Assembly: GCA_021771715.1 (NCBI GenBank)
Contig: JAETOO010000008.1
Location: forward strand, 62,001-126,000
DNA from: Oscillospiraceae bacterium
Lineage (GTDB): Bacteria > Bacillota > Clostridia > Lachnospirales > Lachnospiraceae
Length of the DNA: 64,000 nt
Direction of reading: 5' to 3'
Position 1 is the first letter of the stretch; every line of letters begins with the position of its first letter. Of this stretch, positions 1-9,642 are shown piece after piece. The position numbers and the translations under genes are program-made. The notes below the pieces were generated by a model. It was not told the DNA's origin, did no database searches, and was given only the letters and a program-made list of their open reading frames with translations.

Positions 1-58
1 GAAGCGAAATAGAATATTTATCTTAAACTCGCAGCAATATAACCACAGCCGACGTTCT

Positions 59-868
59 TTACCATTCCAATTTATATTCCAATACATGACTTAACAGCTT
101 TCTTGGTTCAACGCCAAACTTTCTAGCAACTTGTATCAGATTGTCATCAATAGCTTCTAAATTTCCCTCTTCGCACCTTAGAATATCCTCCTCTTTATGT
201 AACATATATTCTGTTATTCTATCTGGAACCGCTCCCAACTTTTCAAAGAGTCTTTGACTTGCGTAATTCTCTGCATCTATTTTCACTTGAAATTCATTCA
301 CAGATAAACGAGACTTTATTTCTGACAGCATCGTACCTATTGCCACAGATCCAATTCCTTTACAACGCCATTTTTCCCGCAATTCAATCGCAATCTCCCA
401 TTTGTCACGAGACAGATTATGAATACCACAATATCCAGCATATTCGCCATCTACTTCTATCGTAATCATCAAAGATTTATCCTGAATATGCTCCTTCCAC
501 AGCAGCATACAATATGCTTCTTCCTTAAGCATAGATTTCATCTCAGAAGTTTCTCTTTGCAACTCTATAAATGATTCTCTATCCGTTTCACGTACCTTCC
601 GTAAAGCTATATGTGCATCTGCTTGTAAGATAGCTCCGTCTTTCCAAAATTTCTCTTTCCAGCATCTCCCTGTCTCATCATTTACGGCAGCCTCAAATAC
701 CCGTTCCGCCAATAAAGTATCTTCTTGCTCTCCTAAATACTCTATTGCCTCTTGTTTCTTTTCTTCAAAAGTCCTTCCGTCTTCTGCCTCCAAAATATCC
801 ATTACTTTCTGCACCGTATCTTCTAAAGATATCTTTGCAGCTCTTTTTGATAAAAATTTTTCGTTCAT
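59..868 (-). CDS. GNAT-family N-acetyltransferase with N-terminal extension
   Basis: Predicted cytoplasmic acyl-CoA N-acetyltransferase; substrate unknown. The 269-residue protein has about 85 N-terminal residues without a recognised domain, then a GNAT fold (about 85-225). The acetyl-CoA loop R-C-K-G-I-G is at 168-173 and the usual N-Y-A-S-Q-R-L-F-E-K-L-G segment near 201-212. A short C-terminal tail follows. The ATG at 868 is preceded by AGAAAGG. It lies about 420 bases beyond the end of the defence operon on the same strand, so it could be cargo of the same island, but nothing ties it to defence. Family assignment is firm; function is not. Confidence 0.8.
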   Translation of the reverse strand: MNEKFLSKRAAKISLEDTVQKVMDILEAEDGRTFEEKKQEAIEYLGEQEDTLLAERVFEAAVNDETGRCWKEKFWKDGAILQADAHIALRKVRETDRESFIELQRETSEMKSMLKEEAYCMLLWKEHIQDKSLMITIEVDGEYAGYCGIHNLSRDKWEIAIELREKWRCKGIGSVAIGTMLSEIKSRLSVNEFQVKIDAENYASQRLFEKLGAVPDRITEYMLHKEEDILRCEEGNLEAIDDNLIQVARKFGVEPRKLLSHVLEYKLEW

Positions 869-1285
869 ACAAACATATGCCTTTCTGTTGGCTTTTTGAT
901 CGCTATTACGGCATAATGACCCGATTCACTCTTCCTACCTTATAATAACCCCAGAGTTACAATACCCATCGTCCCAACTATGTTGAGAGATGCCGAAGTC
1001 AAAAAACGGTTCTTGCCTTCATAGAAAACAAGTCTACGCCACCGTCTCAGCTTGGCACTCCTCCCGTCTCAACTCCCTCTCCACAGTTTCGGAATAATTA
1101 TATCAGAATGCCTCCATAGAAACAAGCAGCGTCAATGCAAATACTGTCTTTGCTTTTATACAAAAAAACCAATAAGGGCTTTCAGTGGTTTTGTTCCGCC
1201 GAAAACCCTCTTTTTTATGCCAATTTTCAATTGTTCGCCGATTTTGCCCACAGATTTTGAGTCTGTCCGAGGGAAAATCAAAAGG
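869..1285. other. Non-coding spacer between drmC and GNAT gene
   Basis: AT-rich 417-base gap with no convincing gene. On the minus strand it has a perfect 5-bp stem with a 7-base loop at 1250-1266 and a weak terminator-like hairpin at 1162-1192. The stretch nearest the GNAT start presumably carries that gene's promoter, but I could not pick a clear one. Confidence 0.5.
1162..1192 (-). terminator. Probable rho-independent terminator of the defence operon
   Basis: Read on the minus strand, AAACCA pairs with TGGTTT across a 13-base loop and runs into seven T's. It lies about 95 bases downstream of the drmC stop. The stem is short, so termination may be partial. Confidence 0.45.
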
Positions 1286-1945
1286 TTAGACCTCGCTGAA
1301 TGCCTTGGAGAATATCAATTTCGTAAAAACATCGTCAATCTGTTTTGCAATCTGCTTTGATTCAATCAAAGCGCCGAGTTCAATATTTCCTTGCTGACCA
1401 TGATAGGATAAGTTTGCCGAGGTTATCAGGGTCTGTTCCTGATCCACAGATATAACCTTTGCGTGTAAAGCCGCCATTTCGTCCTCAAACGGATGGTAGT
1501 TATAGATTTTTAGAAATCGCCCTTTATAGCGCAGTATCTTCTCAAACCCAAGCTGCTTATCTATATCATTCACAAAGAATTTTACAAAAACGCCGCGCTG
1601 ACTTTTCTGAATAATTGTATCTACTAAGTCTGAAAAGTACGATGATAAAGAGTATCCTGTTATGAGGATGTTACATTCCGCGTCGTTTATCATCGTTTGA
1701 ACTACATTCATTGTCGTCCTCGCATTGATGACGAAGGAAGGCGGCGCAGTCACAACAAGAGAAACCTTATCCCTATCGTCCATTTCCATAGCACTGGAAA
1801 TAGTTTCAATAATGTCCTCACACTGATCATCGGATAATTCAGGGACTCTTTTCTTGAGCATTGGAACTGCGTTCATCGTTCCGTTTGCGGCATCTCCCCT
1901 GATGGTATTTAGTAGTATCTCTCGGTTTATATTTCCACTTCGCAT
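1286..1945 (-). CDS. drmC: DrmC-like phospholipase D-family protein
   Basis: Last gene of the DISARM-like operon. The 219-residue product has one PLD/HKD motif near the C-terminus: H-A-K-V-I-S-V-D followed by T-S-A-N-L-S, as in DrmC proteins, which usually carry a single HKD per chain and may dimerise. The N-terminal part contains the hydrophobic strand I-L-I-T-G-Y-S-L typical of PLD folds. The ATG overlaps the end of drmB by 19 bases, which implies translational coupling. In the studied DISARM systems DrmC is the accessory core member and can be dispensable. PLD family is clear; the DrmC name rests mainly on the drmA-drmB-drmC order. Confidence 0.85.
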   Translation of the reverse strand: MRSGNINREILLNTIRGDAANGTMNAVPMLKKRVPELSDDQCEDIIETISSAMEMDDRDKVSLVVTAPPSFVINARTTMNVVQTMINDAECNILITGYSLSSYFSDLVDTIIQKSQRGVFVKFFVNDIDKQLGFEKILRYKGRFLKIYNYHPFEDEMAALHAKVISVDQEQTLITSANLSYHGQQGNIELGALIESKQIAKQIDDVFTKLIFSKAFSEV

Positions 1946-3678
1946 AATTCGTTCACCAGCTCCTTAAAGTATGCACATTCTTCACGACCGGAAATTGGAA
2001 CTACAAGCCCACGATCAAGCATTCTGTTTCCATTCTCGCAGGCAGTTTCGGAAACCATGCAGCAAGAATGGCAAGCCGCTCCGTTTGAGTTTTTACCCGC
2101 CGGAAGGTTGCTCATGCATTCAGGATCATTTGTACATACGAGCGCCTCTTGGAACGCATCACTCATTAAACTTGTCATCTGCTCGATAGTTCCAAGTTCC
2201 ACCAATCCTCCAAGCGATCCTTCTTTGTCGGAGCTTCCTGTATAAAGTAGAATACCGGACATTTTATCCCCAAAATAAATCCTCTCTCGAATTGCAGAAG
2301 ACGAATAGCCAGAAGACATAGACATCTGTTTTATCATCAGATGCGCAAATGTGTGCATCAGCACATAGACCGCATTTCTTACAACAGTGATCGTCCAGCC
2401 CTTTGACTCGCAGAATTCACGATATGAATCGGAATATTTCTGTGAGAGACCCTTAACTGCTTCAGAGTTTAGCCATCTGGCAAGAGTATCTTTGTTGAAT
2501 TCTATGAAGATTCCTTCACCATTTACTTCAGCTGCAGGAAGCCACCTTTCAGTTTTCCCTTTACTAAGAGCCACAACATTGGGCTGCTCATCAGCATCAG
2601 GGTCCGGTGCATCTACTCTTGTAAAGCCGAGAAGAACTCGCACCTCTCTGAGTCTTGTAACTCTTATGATACGGCTAAAATATTTACTCAGGTATCCCGG
2701 CAGAGAATCTTCTTCAGCTTTAAAATGCTTTTTGTTAGATTCGTAAGCCGGATCATTATGATGTGTGATGGCGTTATATTCCATCTGTTTAATCTCGATG
2801 AACTCCTTAATGTTGCTCATGCGACGTGCAAGAGCCTCATCAAACTCATCTCTTGAGTAAACAGAGAAATACATCTCATATATTTTGGTAACACCATCGT
2901 CACCCATAAGCTGCTTGGCAAGTTCAATGTCCCGAAGATGCTCATCAATCAGATTATACAGAGGATTGATCCAAGGTGGAATAGAAATGGCACTTCTACT
3001 TACAGCGAAGTAAACATTTGATGCTCCTCGCTGTGACGGAATAATATGCTTATTGCATTTCTGATTTCTTACATTCGGTCGGAACGGATGATGTCCAAGA
3101 CAAGCTACTCCGTCAAAGTTATCTCGCTGAGTAGCACCACTCATACTCCTTTTTGCTCCGCAGGAGCATTCCACCCACATATCGGCAAGGGTAGACGTAT
3201 TTCCTGTGGAATACATTTTTAAGGTGCCATTGCAATCCGAATTGCCTCTATGTATCCACCATTTCCAAGGAAAATCAGACATATGACCATCTTCACAGAT
3301 TATAATAAAGCGTGAAGGATAGGCAGCACGATGACACGCTGGACAGGTTGCTCCATACTTTAAGTATTTATCCAAGTCAAAGTTTTTTCGTGCGTCAAAT
3401 AGTCTGCCGCATTTCACATTTGAGCAGACATGCCAATATGGAAAAGTTATCACAGGAATGTCTCCTGCCAAACTTGTCCGCGGCATATAGAAGCAGTCGA
3501 CCCCCAAGTAAGACGCAAGCCGCCCATCAATGATTTTCTGTCCCTTTTGTTTCCAATAGGATATGTCCAGAATCGTCACCGAGTCTTTGACGGCATCGAC
3601 AATCGATCCTGGACCAAACGTGGTGATTATCTGATTCGGACGCAGTTCTCCGAGTTTGTTGTTATCAAATCCAGCCAT
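1927..3678 (-). CDS. drmB: DrmB, DUF1998-type zinc protein of DISARM
   Basis: 583 residues. The N-terminus L-R-P-N-Q-I-I-T-T-F-G-P-G-S-I-V-D matches the start typical of DrmB/DUF1998 proteins. Two cysteine-rich regions are visible: C-S-N-V-K-C with C-P-A-C near residues 84-120, and a C-terminal cluster from about 513 (C-T-N-D-P-E-C ... C-H-S-C-C). Both are likely zinc sites. I chose the ATG at 3678 because GGAGG lies 8 bases upstream and the family N-terminus starts right after it; the longer open frame runs into drmA. One base separates it from the drmA stop. In DISARM, DrmB forms a complex with the DrmA helicase that senses and blocks incoming DNA. Confidence 0.92.
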   Translation of the reverse strand: MAGFDNNKLGELRPNQIITTFGPGSIVDAVKDSVTILDISYWKQKGQKIIDGRLASYLGVDCFYMPRTSLAGDIPVITFPYWHVCSNVKCGRLFDARKNFDLDKYLKYGATCPACHRAAYPSRFIIICEDGHMSDFPWKWWIHRGNSDCNGTLKMYSTGNTSTLADMWVECSCGAKRSMSGATQRDNFDGVACLGHHPFRPNVRNQKCNKHIIPSQRGASNVYFAVSRSAISIPPWINPLYNLIDEHLRDIELAKQLMGDDGVTKIYEMYFSVYSRDEFDEALARRMSNIKEFIEIKQMEYNAITHHNDPAYESNKKHFKAEEDSLPGYLSKYFSRIIRVTRLREVRVLLGFTRVDAPDPDADEQPNVVALSKGKTERWLPAAEVNGEGIFIEFNKDTLARWLNSEAVKGLSQKYSDSYREFCESKGWTITVVRNAVYVLMHTFAHLMIKQMSMSSGYSSSAIRERIYFGDKMSGILLYTGSSDKEGSLGGLVELGTIEQMTSLMSDAFQEALVCTNDPECMSNLPAGKNSNGAACHSCCMVSETACENGNRMLDRGLVVPISGREECAYFKELVNELCEVEI

Positions 3679-3679
3679 A

Positions 3680-6600
3680 TCATTCCTCCGTGTAATAGAA
3701 CATATTGGCAGAGCTTTCAACTTCTCGCATAGAACGAAGAGTTGCTTTTTCGTTATCGTTATGCGGCTGGTCATACGGATTCATCAACCTATTGTACCTT
3801 TCTGTTCCAACGACATAATAACGAAGTGGTTTTGTTCGCACCGCTTGCAATTTCCACCAATCAATAAACCTATCCATTTCTTCTTCTGCATCCACCTTCG
3901 CAGAAGGCTTTATAATATTGAGTCGGTCGAGAATCAATTTCTTAACCGAATCTAGCTGCTCTGCATTCAATGAACCAATTGCTGCCGCATCAGGATTGTT
4001 CGCCATATTCGAGAAGTTGAGCCTGATAGCCGATATAACCAATGCATGAAGAACACGATCTCTTGCTCTGGCCGAGAATGGCGTCGCAGTAGTTCCTTCT
4101 ACGAATCTGTAAAGCTGTGAATGGTATCCCGTAAAGTTCTCATAATGTGACAAGTCTCTGGGACGATATGCGTTATAAAGAGTTACCACAAGCCCAGGAA
4201 ATGCACGTCCGATTCGGCTCGTTGCTTGGATATATTCAGAGTTTTGCTTTGGCTGACCAGTCACCACCATAAGTCCAAGGCGATCTACATCCATACCGAC
4301 TGCAATCATATTTGTGGCAATAGCCGTATCCAAGCAATCCTTTGAATCGCAGGTAGTTTCCAACTGATTCAGTTTTTCAGGAATTTTATAGGAGGACATA
4401 CGGGAAGTAATCTCCACATTATGGTTAAGATACCGCTGTTTGTCCAGCCCATACTTATTCTTTATTCTATGTATTCTCTTTGGAATATCGTCTTGCAGAA
4501 GGCGGACTGCGCCTCCAAGTTCTCGGATACTGTTAAAATACCCAACGAGAGAATAGTAAGGATCAATGACATCCTTATATTCGTCCTGAAGAGAATAGGT
4601 ATACGCAGCCTGGAGAATGATGGAGTACACTCGCAGCAACGCCGTTTTTACGGATTGCCCCGGAGCGCATACACCCACATATTTACGGAACGGATCAGTT
4701 TCAACAGGAATTTCTCTTATAAAGAAACTGTCTCCGATCTCAAATCCATTAGGCGGGAACTGCGTAGTATCCTTTCTAGCATAAAGGCATTTTGTCTGTG
4801 CTTCCGCATTCTTAATCGTTGCGGTCGAGACTACATACTTTGGCTTGATTCCATCATGTATACACATATCCTCAATGATGGTCTCATAGGCACCATATAC
4901 CGTTCCAAGAGGTCCTGTAATCAGATGCAGTTCATCCTGTATAATCAGTTCCGGTGGAAGGAACGGACGAATATTTGTGATTATAGATACCGGCAAGGAT
5001 GTGGTTTTCTTATGCTGACCATGCTCTACACCGATAGCCACATAACCGTCCCGACTGCACTTCCTATCTACGCGCCCGAACAATGCATTTGTATTCACAT
5101 CCCAAGGTAGACGTGCGAATTTATCAACAGTCGCCAAAATGATTGTCGGGCATTTTGCGTAAATCTCCTCATCTACTAAGTAAACCGGTATGGGCATCCT
5201 ATCGTTTTTGTAGCGATAAAACTGACAGTCTTTATCCGAACAGAAGATTTCGATGGACTTTCTGTCGGAATCTATATTGAAGTTTTCCTCTTTGAGCGGC
5301 TTGCCGCAGAACGGGCAAGTGATAAGTTGCTTATACACATGGTTTCTCGCGCTCCTCGCGGCGTAGGGAGCATTCGGCTTTTCATTGAACTCTTCAAATT
5401 TATTCGGCGTCACACCGCCACCGACCCAGAAGCCTATGCTGATGGGTTCCTTTCCAAACATCGGATAAACCTGCCGTCTGATCATTTCAGCAGCAAGCAC
5501 CATCTTGGTAATACGGTCTCTTTGCTGTGTGGTGAGCAGTCGCAGGGTATAGCGCAGCATAACCGTTACACCACCATCAAGGTTATATTCACCCTCATCC
5601 GTTGCTCTAAGTCTTCTGTTGGCAATAACGAATGCCATAAGACCTAGGTACGCCTCTGTTTTACCGCCACCAGTAGGAAAGTAAAGAAGGTCGACAACTT
5701 CACGGTCTTTATGCCTTGGATCAACAATTCCGGCAAGGTTCATCAGTATGAAAGCAATCTGGAAAGGCCGCCATCCGAAGTTGTTATCTAGATTCTTAGG
5801 ATTAACGAAATCCTGGAAGTTGCACTCAATTCCGGCACCGTGTTTTTTTGCGTAATTCTTTATGCTGTTCTGCAAAAAGATTACACGGTTCATGAAGCAG
5901 AACGCCTCAAAAGAGGTATCATCCGTCTCGATGATCTGAATGCCTTCACGTATGCGTTTCAGGGCATCCAAGCACCTGGAAACTACCTTATTTCCAATCT
6001 GCTCTTTGAAGTCAACGTTGTCCATTTTATCATTTCCAAGAAGACTCTTGTTGATCCAGTTCTCATAAGAGTCTGCAAGTGTATTTAACTTGCCTATAGT
6101 CTCTGCTTTTTTCGATTTCACAGACATCATGCAGGTAGAAAAATAGAACATGTCAAACCCATCCAATGCAGCACTGACTCCAGGGAATTCATATTCCGGG
6201 ATGAACGCTGACTTTACAGATGTTGTTCTTCCATCCACAGGTGTATCCCATACAGCAGCACAGCCACGACCACGTCCCATAATCGGACGCTGTTCGAAAT
6301 AAAACTCATCAGAAGCAAGAATCTTTCTACATATATGTTCTGCGACAAACGTGGCGGCCCCGTCTTCCGAGTAGGCGTTGATCTCCACTTGAAACATAAT
6401 CGCTTCAGCACTACTTGCGGGATTCCTCCGTTTGTTGATCACATAAGTGGTAACAAGAGAGTATCCACCTTTCAAAGGAATGCGAGATACGTGAACGTGA
6501 ACATTGGAGTCACAGACAAGCTGGTAGTCTTTCGTGCGCGTAAAGTCCGCAAATTTCACATGGAGCGTTTCTCTCATAGGTTGGCGAATATAGATCGTAC

Positions 6601-7003
6601 GGCTATGTTCTTTTTCGTCCTTACCTGTATATTTCTCGGATGATTTCACATAGTCTCCCCATAAAACGTCCAAGTTAATGCCTTCGATACTGCTTTCCAC
6701 ATAGAAGCTAATACCAATGGACGAAGGCAGCTGAAAATGAGTGGTGGACATAGGCTCATTATCATCTTCTTCGCCAACAGTGAAATCTTCACCATCCTCA
6801 TAGGCCATATCTGCATCGATTTCCTGCTCACCCGCACTAGAAGAGTCCTCGTCATCGCTCTGTACATCAAGCATACCTACAAGGTAAGCATACCGAGGAT
6901 TCTCCTCAAGCACCTCCTCCTTGTCTCTGGGTCCGATAAGATCAGTTCTTATGGCTTCTATAATTTTCTGCCTGACTTCTGAATATTTAAATCTATCAGC
7001 CAT
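3680..7003 (-). CDS. drmA: DrmA, DISARM SF2-type helicase
   Basis: 1107 residues, the usual size for DrmA. Walker A F-P-T-G-G-G-K-T is near residue 440. A zinc ribbon (C-P-F-C ... C-S-D-K-D-C) is near 563. The Walker B variant D-E-L-H is near 687, and helicase motif VI Q-A-T-S-R-I-G-R-A near 924, followed by the family segment F-T-G-Y-H-S-Q-L-Y-R-F-V-E-G-T-T. The N-terminal 100 residues are acidic. The start ATG overlaps the res stop by one base (TAATG), so the two genes are translationally coupled. DrmA is the ATP-dependent motor of the DrmAB core. Confidence 0.95.
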   Translation of the reverse strand: MADRFKYSEVRQKIIEAIRTDLIGPRDKEEVLEENPRYAYLVGMLDVQSDDEDSSSAGEQEIDADMAYEDGEDFTVGEEDDNEPMSTTHFQLPSSIGISFYVESSIEGINLDVLWGDYVKSSEKYTGKDEKEHSRTIYIRQPMRETLHVKFADFTRTKDYQLVCDSNVHVHVSRIPLKGGYSLVTTYVINKRRNPASSAEAIMFQVEINAYSEDGAATFVAEHICRKILASDEFYFEQRPIMGRGRGCAAVWDTPVDGRTTSVKSAFIPEYEFPGVSAALDGFDMFYFSTCMMSVKSKKAETIGKLNTLADSYENWINKSLLGNDKMDNVDFKEQIGNKVVSRCLDALKRIREGIQIIETDDTSFEAFCFMNRVIFLQNSIKNYAKKHGAGIECNFQDFVNPKNLDNNFGWRPFQIAFILMNLAGIVDPRHKDREVVDLLYFPTGGGKTEAYLGLMAFVIANRRLRATDEGEYNLDGGVTVMLRYTLRLLTTQQRDRITKMVLAAEMIRRQVYPMFGKEPISIGFWVGGGVTPNKFEEFNEKPNAPYAARSARNHVYKQLITCPFCGKPLKEENFNIDSDRKSIEIFCSDKDCQFYRYKNDRMPIPVYLVDEEIYAKCPTIILATVDKFARLPWDVNTNALFGRVDRKCSRDGYVAIGVEHGQHKKTTSLPVSIITNIRPFLPPELIIQDELHLITGPLGTVYGAYETIIEDMCIHDGIKPKYVVSTATIKNAEAQTKCLYARKDTTQFPPNGFEIGDSFFIREIPVETDPFRKYVGVCAPGQSVKTALLRVYSIILQAAYTYSLQDEYKDVIDPYYSLVGYFNSIRELGGAVRLLQDDIPKRIHRIKNKYGLDKQRYLNHNVEITSRMSSYKIPEKLNQLETTCDSKDCLDTAIATNMIAVGMDVDRLGLMVVTGQPKQNSEYIQATSRIGRAFPGLVVTLYNAYRPRDLSHYENFTGYHSQLYRFVEGTTATPFSARARDRVLHALVISAIRLNFSNMANNPDAAAIGSLNAEQLDSVKKLILDRLNIIKPSAKVDAEEEMDRFIDWWKLQAVRTKPLRYYVVGTERYNRLMNPYDQPHNDNEKATLRSMREVESSANMFYYTEE

Positions 7004-9642
7004 TATTCCCCCTCCTTCACGGCATGTGCCGTACCAAGCGTATACTTACACGTATTACCGGGATGAATATTGTCATCGGAAATGAGTTTATATTCCCATT
7101 TCTTATGATCTGGGTCCGCTGTTGAGGCAAACTGACACCACTTGATGCCTTCTCTAGCCTTGGATAAGACCTCCTCTGAAGTCACTTCATTCAGTGCCTT
7201 TACCTCAACCATAAACTTGCCTGTGGTAGTTTCCACAAGGAAATCAGGATTGTACTGCAGTCCAGCTTTCCAGAACACTCCCAACTGATTAAGCGGAGGC
7301 TTGATCCAACGGATGACGTCCGGGTCTTCTTCCAAAATAATAGAAAAGAGTCTTTCCGTATCGCTGTCAAACGCATTCGCCGGATAGTACGATTTTTTAT
7401 ATCCCGTGAACAGATACTTCTTGATGTTACTCTTATCTGCGAACGGCTTATCAAACCTGATCTTGCCATCCTCCTTGACATTCTTTACAAACTTACGGAA
7501 CAGAATGAGGTCCTTTTGAATGATATGGATATCCTGCGTTTTCCTGTCCATATGTTCATAAATCTGCTTGCGAATGTCAGTCACAATAAGAGTACCATAT
7601 CGGCGAACGATTCTTCTCTTGTTTTCTTCATCGCCCGGAATCTGACTGAGATACTGTTCAACCACGCCAATAACAAAATCCGCATCGTCATAAGACAGTT
7701 CGCTGATGGAATCAAGAAGCATACAAGCTAGCGTGTTCATCGCATCATTGACTTCGAGGATTTGCGCATCCACGACAGAAAGAAGCTGCTGATTGATAGC
7801 GTCAAAACGTTCGATTTTTGCCATTGCGACCTCAAAATCAGCAATGGTGCGCTTCACCTCGAAACGGTTAAACTTGATCTCCGAGGTTGTCTGTACAAGG
7901 ATTTTCGGCACGGAGATTGCCTTTGCGGAATACTCCGACACCGTTTTTACAAACTCTTCCTTGCTCATCGGCTGTTTTCCGGAAGTCTGCGGCTGTTCAG
8001 ATGCAGGAACAGCAGATGAAGGATTGTCCGTCATTATATTAGGCTGCAGATCAAACAATGTCAGCTGACCAGAGTCATCTGCTTTCTCCTTGTCTTTACG
8101 CTGCATAGTCATAAAATTTTTTACATACTCTTGGTAAATTTCAAGTTGTGTTTTCGGATTGCTTGCCTCGGAAAATGACTTCACACCGGAAGCGGTAAAA
8201 GCAAAGTCAAGCAGAGAGAGCTGACCATCATCAACGCTACTCGACACTCCGACAGATTCTGTCGGTTCAACATTCGTTTTATCAAGGTCGCGGTAACGGA
8301 AAATATCACTGCTCTTTATTTCATCAACCAGTTCTCTGTAGTGGTCATGGGCAACAATATCAAGCGTGTCTAGGTCCTCGTTGCTGGTCTGCTCACCGAA
8401 AGGAATTCTCAAACCACGACCAATAGTCTGCATGGCAAGGATATCACTCTTCGCAGCATTCAGCGGAATAATCGTAAACAGGTTATTTACATCCCAGCCC
8501 TCTTTCAGCTTATAAACATGCAAAACGATTTCTATCGGGTTTAAAGAACTCTCTATAGAGAGCAAAAGACGTATGTTTTCTTCCGACTCTTCACCGGTCT
8601 GCTTCGAATGTATCTCAATAACCTTGCCCTTGTACTTTCCGCTCAAGAAATCATCGCTGTCAATAAGTCCGCGGATTTTCTTTGCGTGGTCGGTATCCTT
8701 GCAGGCAATCAGAACAATCGGCTTTACATAGTCCAGATCGTTTCCGCTGCAGTATTCCCTCAACACAGACTTACGGTGTTCATGCAGAGTAAGGCCGTCA
8801 CGAATTTTCATCTCTTCGATATCGTCCTGGTTATAGCCTGCCATGTTGGAGCGTCCCATAACGACAGGAATCTTCAAATATCCCTCAGCAGCACCACGGA
8901 CAAGGTCATACGCATAGATGACATTTGAGGTAGTTTTTGGTGTGGCCGTGAACTCCAATCCAAGAACAGGCTTCAAGTAGTTTATAGCCTTCATGGATGC
9001 CGGAGCATAGTACCGATGTGCTTCATCCATGCAAATAACAAGATCATCAAACTGCGACAGGATATCCGCAAAGGAAGCTCCGAGCGTTTCCTTAAACTTG
9101 TGGAAATTGAACTGTGTGTCTATCTTGCTGTTAAAAATCTTTCCAATATTGAAAATGAAAAGCTGAATCTCCGAGGTCTTTTCGCCCCTCAGAGTCATCT
9201 GCTCGAACTTTACAGGATAGGTATCATAGTTTTCGCCGTCATATACCTTCGGCCTTCCCATTTCCGATTCCAAACCCTTAAAGAGATATTTCGGGTGATT
9301 CGGATTAGATTCCTTGCGCAGCTTGTCATAAATCGTATTTCCGGGTGCAAGAATAAAGAAATGCTTATAACCCTTCGTTTTGTACAGATAATAGATGCAG
9401 GCGCCCATAAGGCGGGTCTTGCCGATACCCGTTGCTATAGCATAACAGAAAGAAGGAAATTCAAACCCAGCCTTCACCTTGCGCTGCTTCTCACAATATT
9501 CCGATGCCGCTGCCTCAACCGTCTCTTTGCTATCCTTTTTGTAGTCACAGTGTGAACTGATAGCATCAAGGTAAGAGAGGGCCTCCTCCTGCGGCATTCT
9601 CAGGCTCATTGCATATTTGATTTTATTTACTATCTCAGACAT
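7003..9642 (-). CDS. Type III restriction-like Res helicase-nuclease
   Basis: 879 residues with the layout of a type III Res subunit. Walker A A-T-G-I-G-K-T-R is near 67, the D-E-A-H box near 204, motif III F-T-A-T-P, motif VI Q-T-I-G-R-G-L-R, and a C-terminal PD-(D/E)XK nuclease (N-P-D-F-L-V near 797, E-V-K-A near 812). It therefore looks able to cut DNA. It overlaps both the upstream mod gene and the downstream drmA by one base (TAATG at each junction). Standard DISARM operons, as I know them, do not include a Res protein, so its place between Mod and DrmA is the odd part of this locus. Confidence 0.9.
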   Translation of the reverse strand: MSEIVNKIKYAMSLRMPQEEALSYLDAISSHCDYKKDSKETVEAAASEYCEKQRKVKAGFEFPSFCYAIATGIGKTRLMGACIYYLYKTKGYKHFFILAPGNTIYDKLRKESNPNHPKYLFKGLESEMGRPKVYDGENYDTYPVKFEQMTLRGEKTSEIQLFIFNIGKIFNSKIDTQFNFHKFKETLGASFADILSQFDDLVICMDEAHRYYAPASMKAINYLKPVLGLEFTATPKTTSNVIYAYDLVRGAAEGYLKIPVVMGRSNMAGYNQDDIEEMKIRDGLTLHEHRKSVLREYCSGNDLDYVKPIVLIACKDTDHAKKIRGLIDSDDFLSGKYKGKVIEIHSKQTGEESEENIRLLLSIESSLNPIEIVLHVYKLKEGWDVNNLFTIIPLNAAKSDILAMQTIGRGLRIPFGEQTSNEDLDTLDIVAHDHYRELVDEIKSSDIFRYRDLDKTNVEPTESVGVSSSVDDGQLSLLDFAFTASGVKSFSEASNPKTQLEIYQEYVKNFMTMQRKDKEKADDSGQLTLFDLQPNIMTDNPSSAVPASEQPQTSGKQPMSKEEFVKTVSEYSAKAISVPKILVQTTSEIKFNRFEVKRTIADFEVAMAKIERFDAINQQLLSVVDAQILEVNDAMNTLACMLLDSISELSYDDADFVIGVVEQYLSQIPGDEENKRRIVRRYGTLIVTDIRKQIYEHMDRKTQDIHIIQKDLILFRKFVKNVKEDGKIRFDKPFADKSNIKKYLFTGYKKSYYPANAFDSDTERLFSIILEEDPDVIRWIKPPLNQLGVFWKAGLQYNPDFLVETTTGKFMVEVKALNEVTSEEVLSKAREGIKWCQFASTADPDHKKWEYKLISDDNIHPGNTCKYTLGTAHAVKEGE

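Noticed and set aside
1-58. Left window edge checked for another att-like core
   Set aside because: No match to the 21-base core was seen, so the left end of the DISARM-bearing island is outside this window or not recognisable.
1250-1266. Stem-loop resembling a tRNA-Leu(CAA) anticodon arm just after the drmC stop
   Set aside because: The 5-bp stem and 7-base loop CTCAAAA fit, but no acceptor, D or T arm follows. It is not a tRNA gene, and an attachment-site role cannot be supported from one arm.
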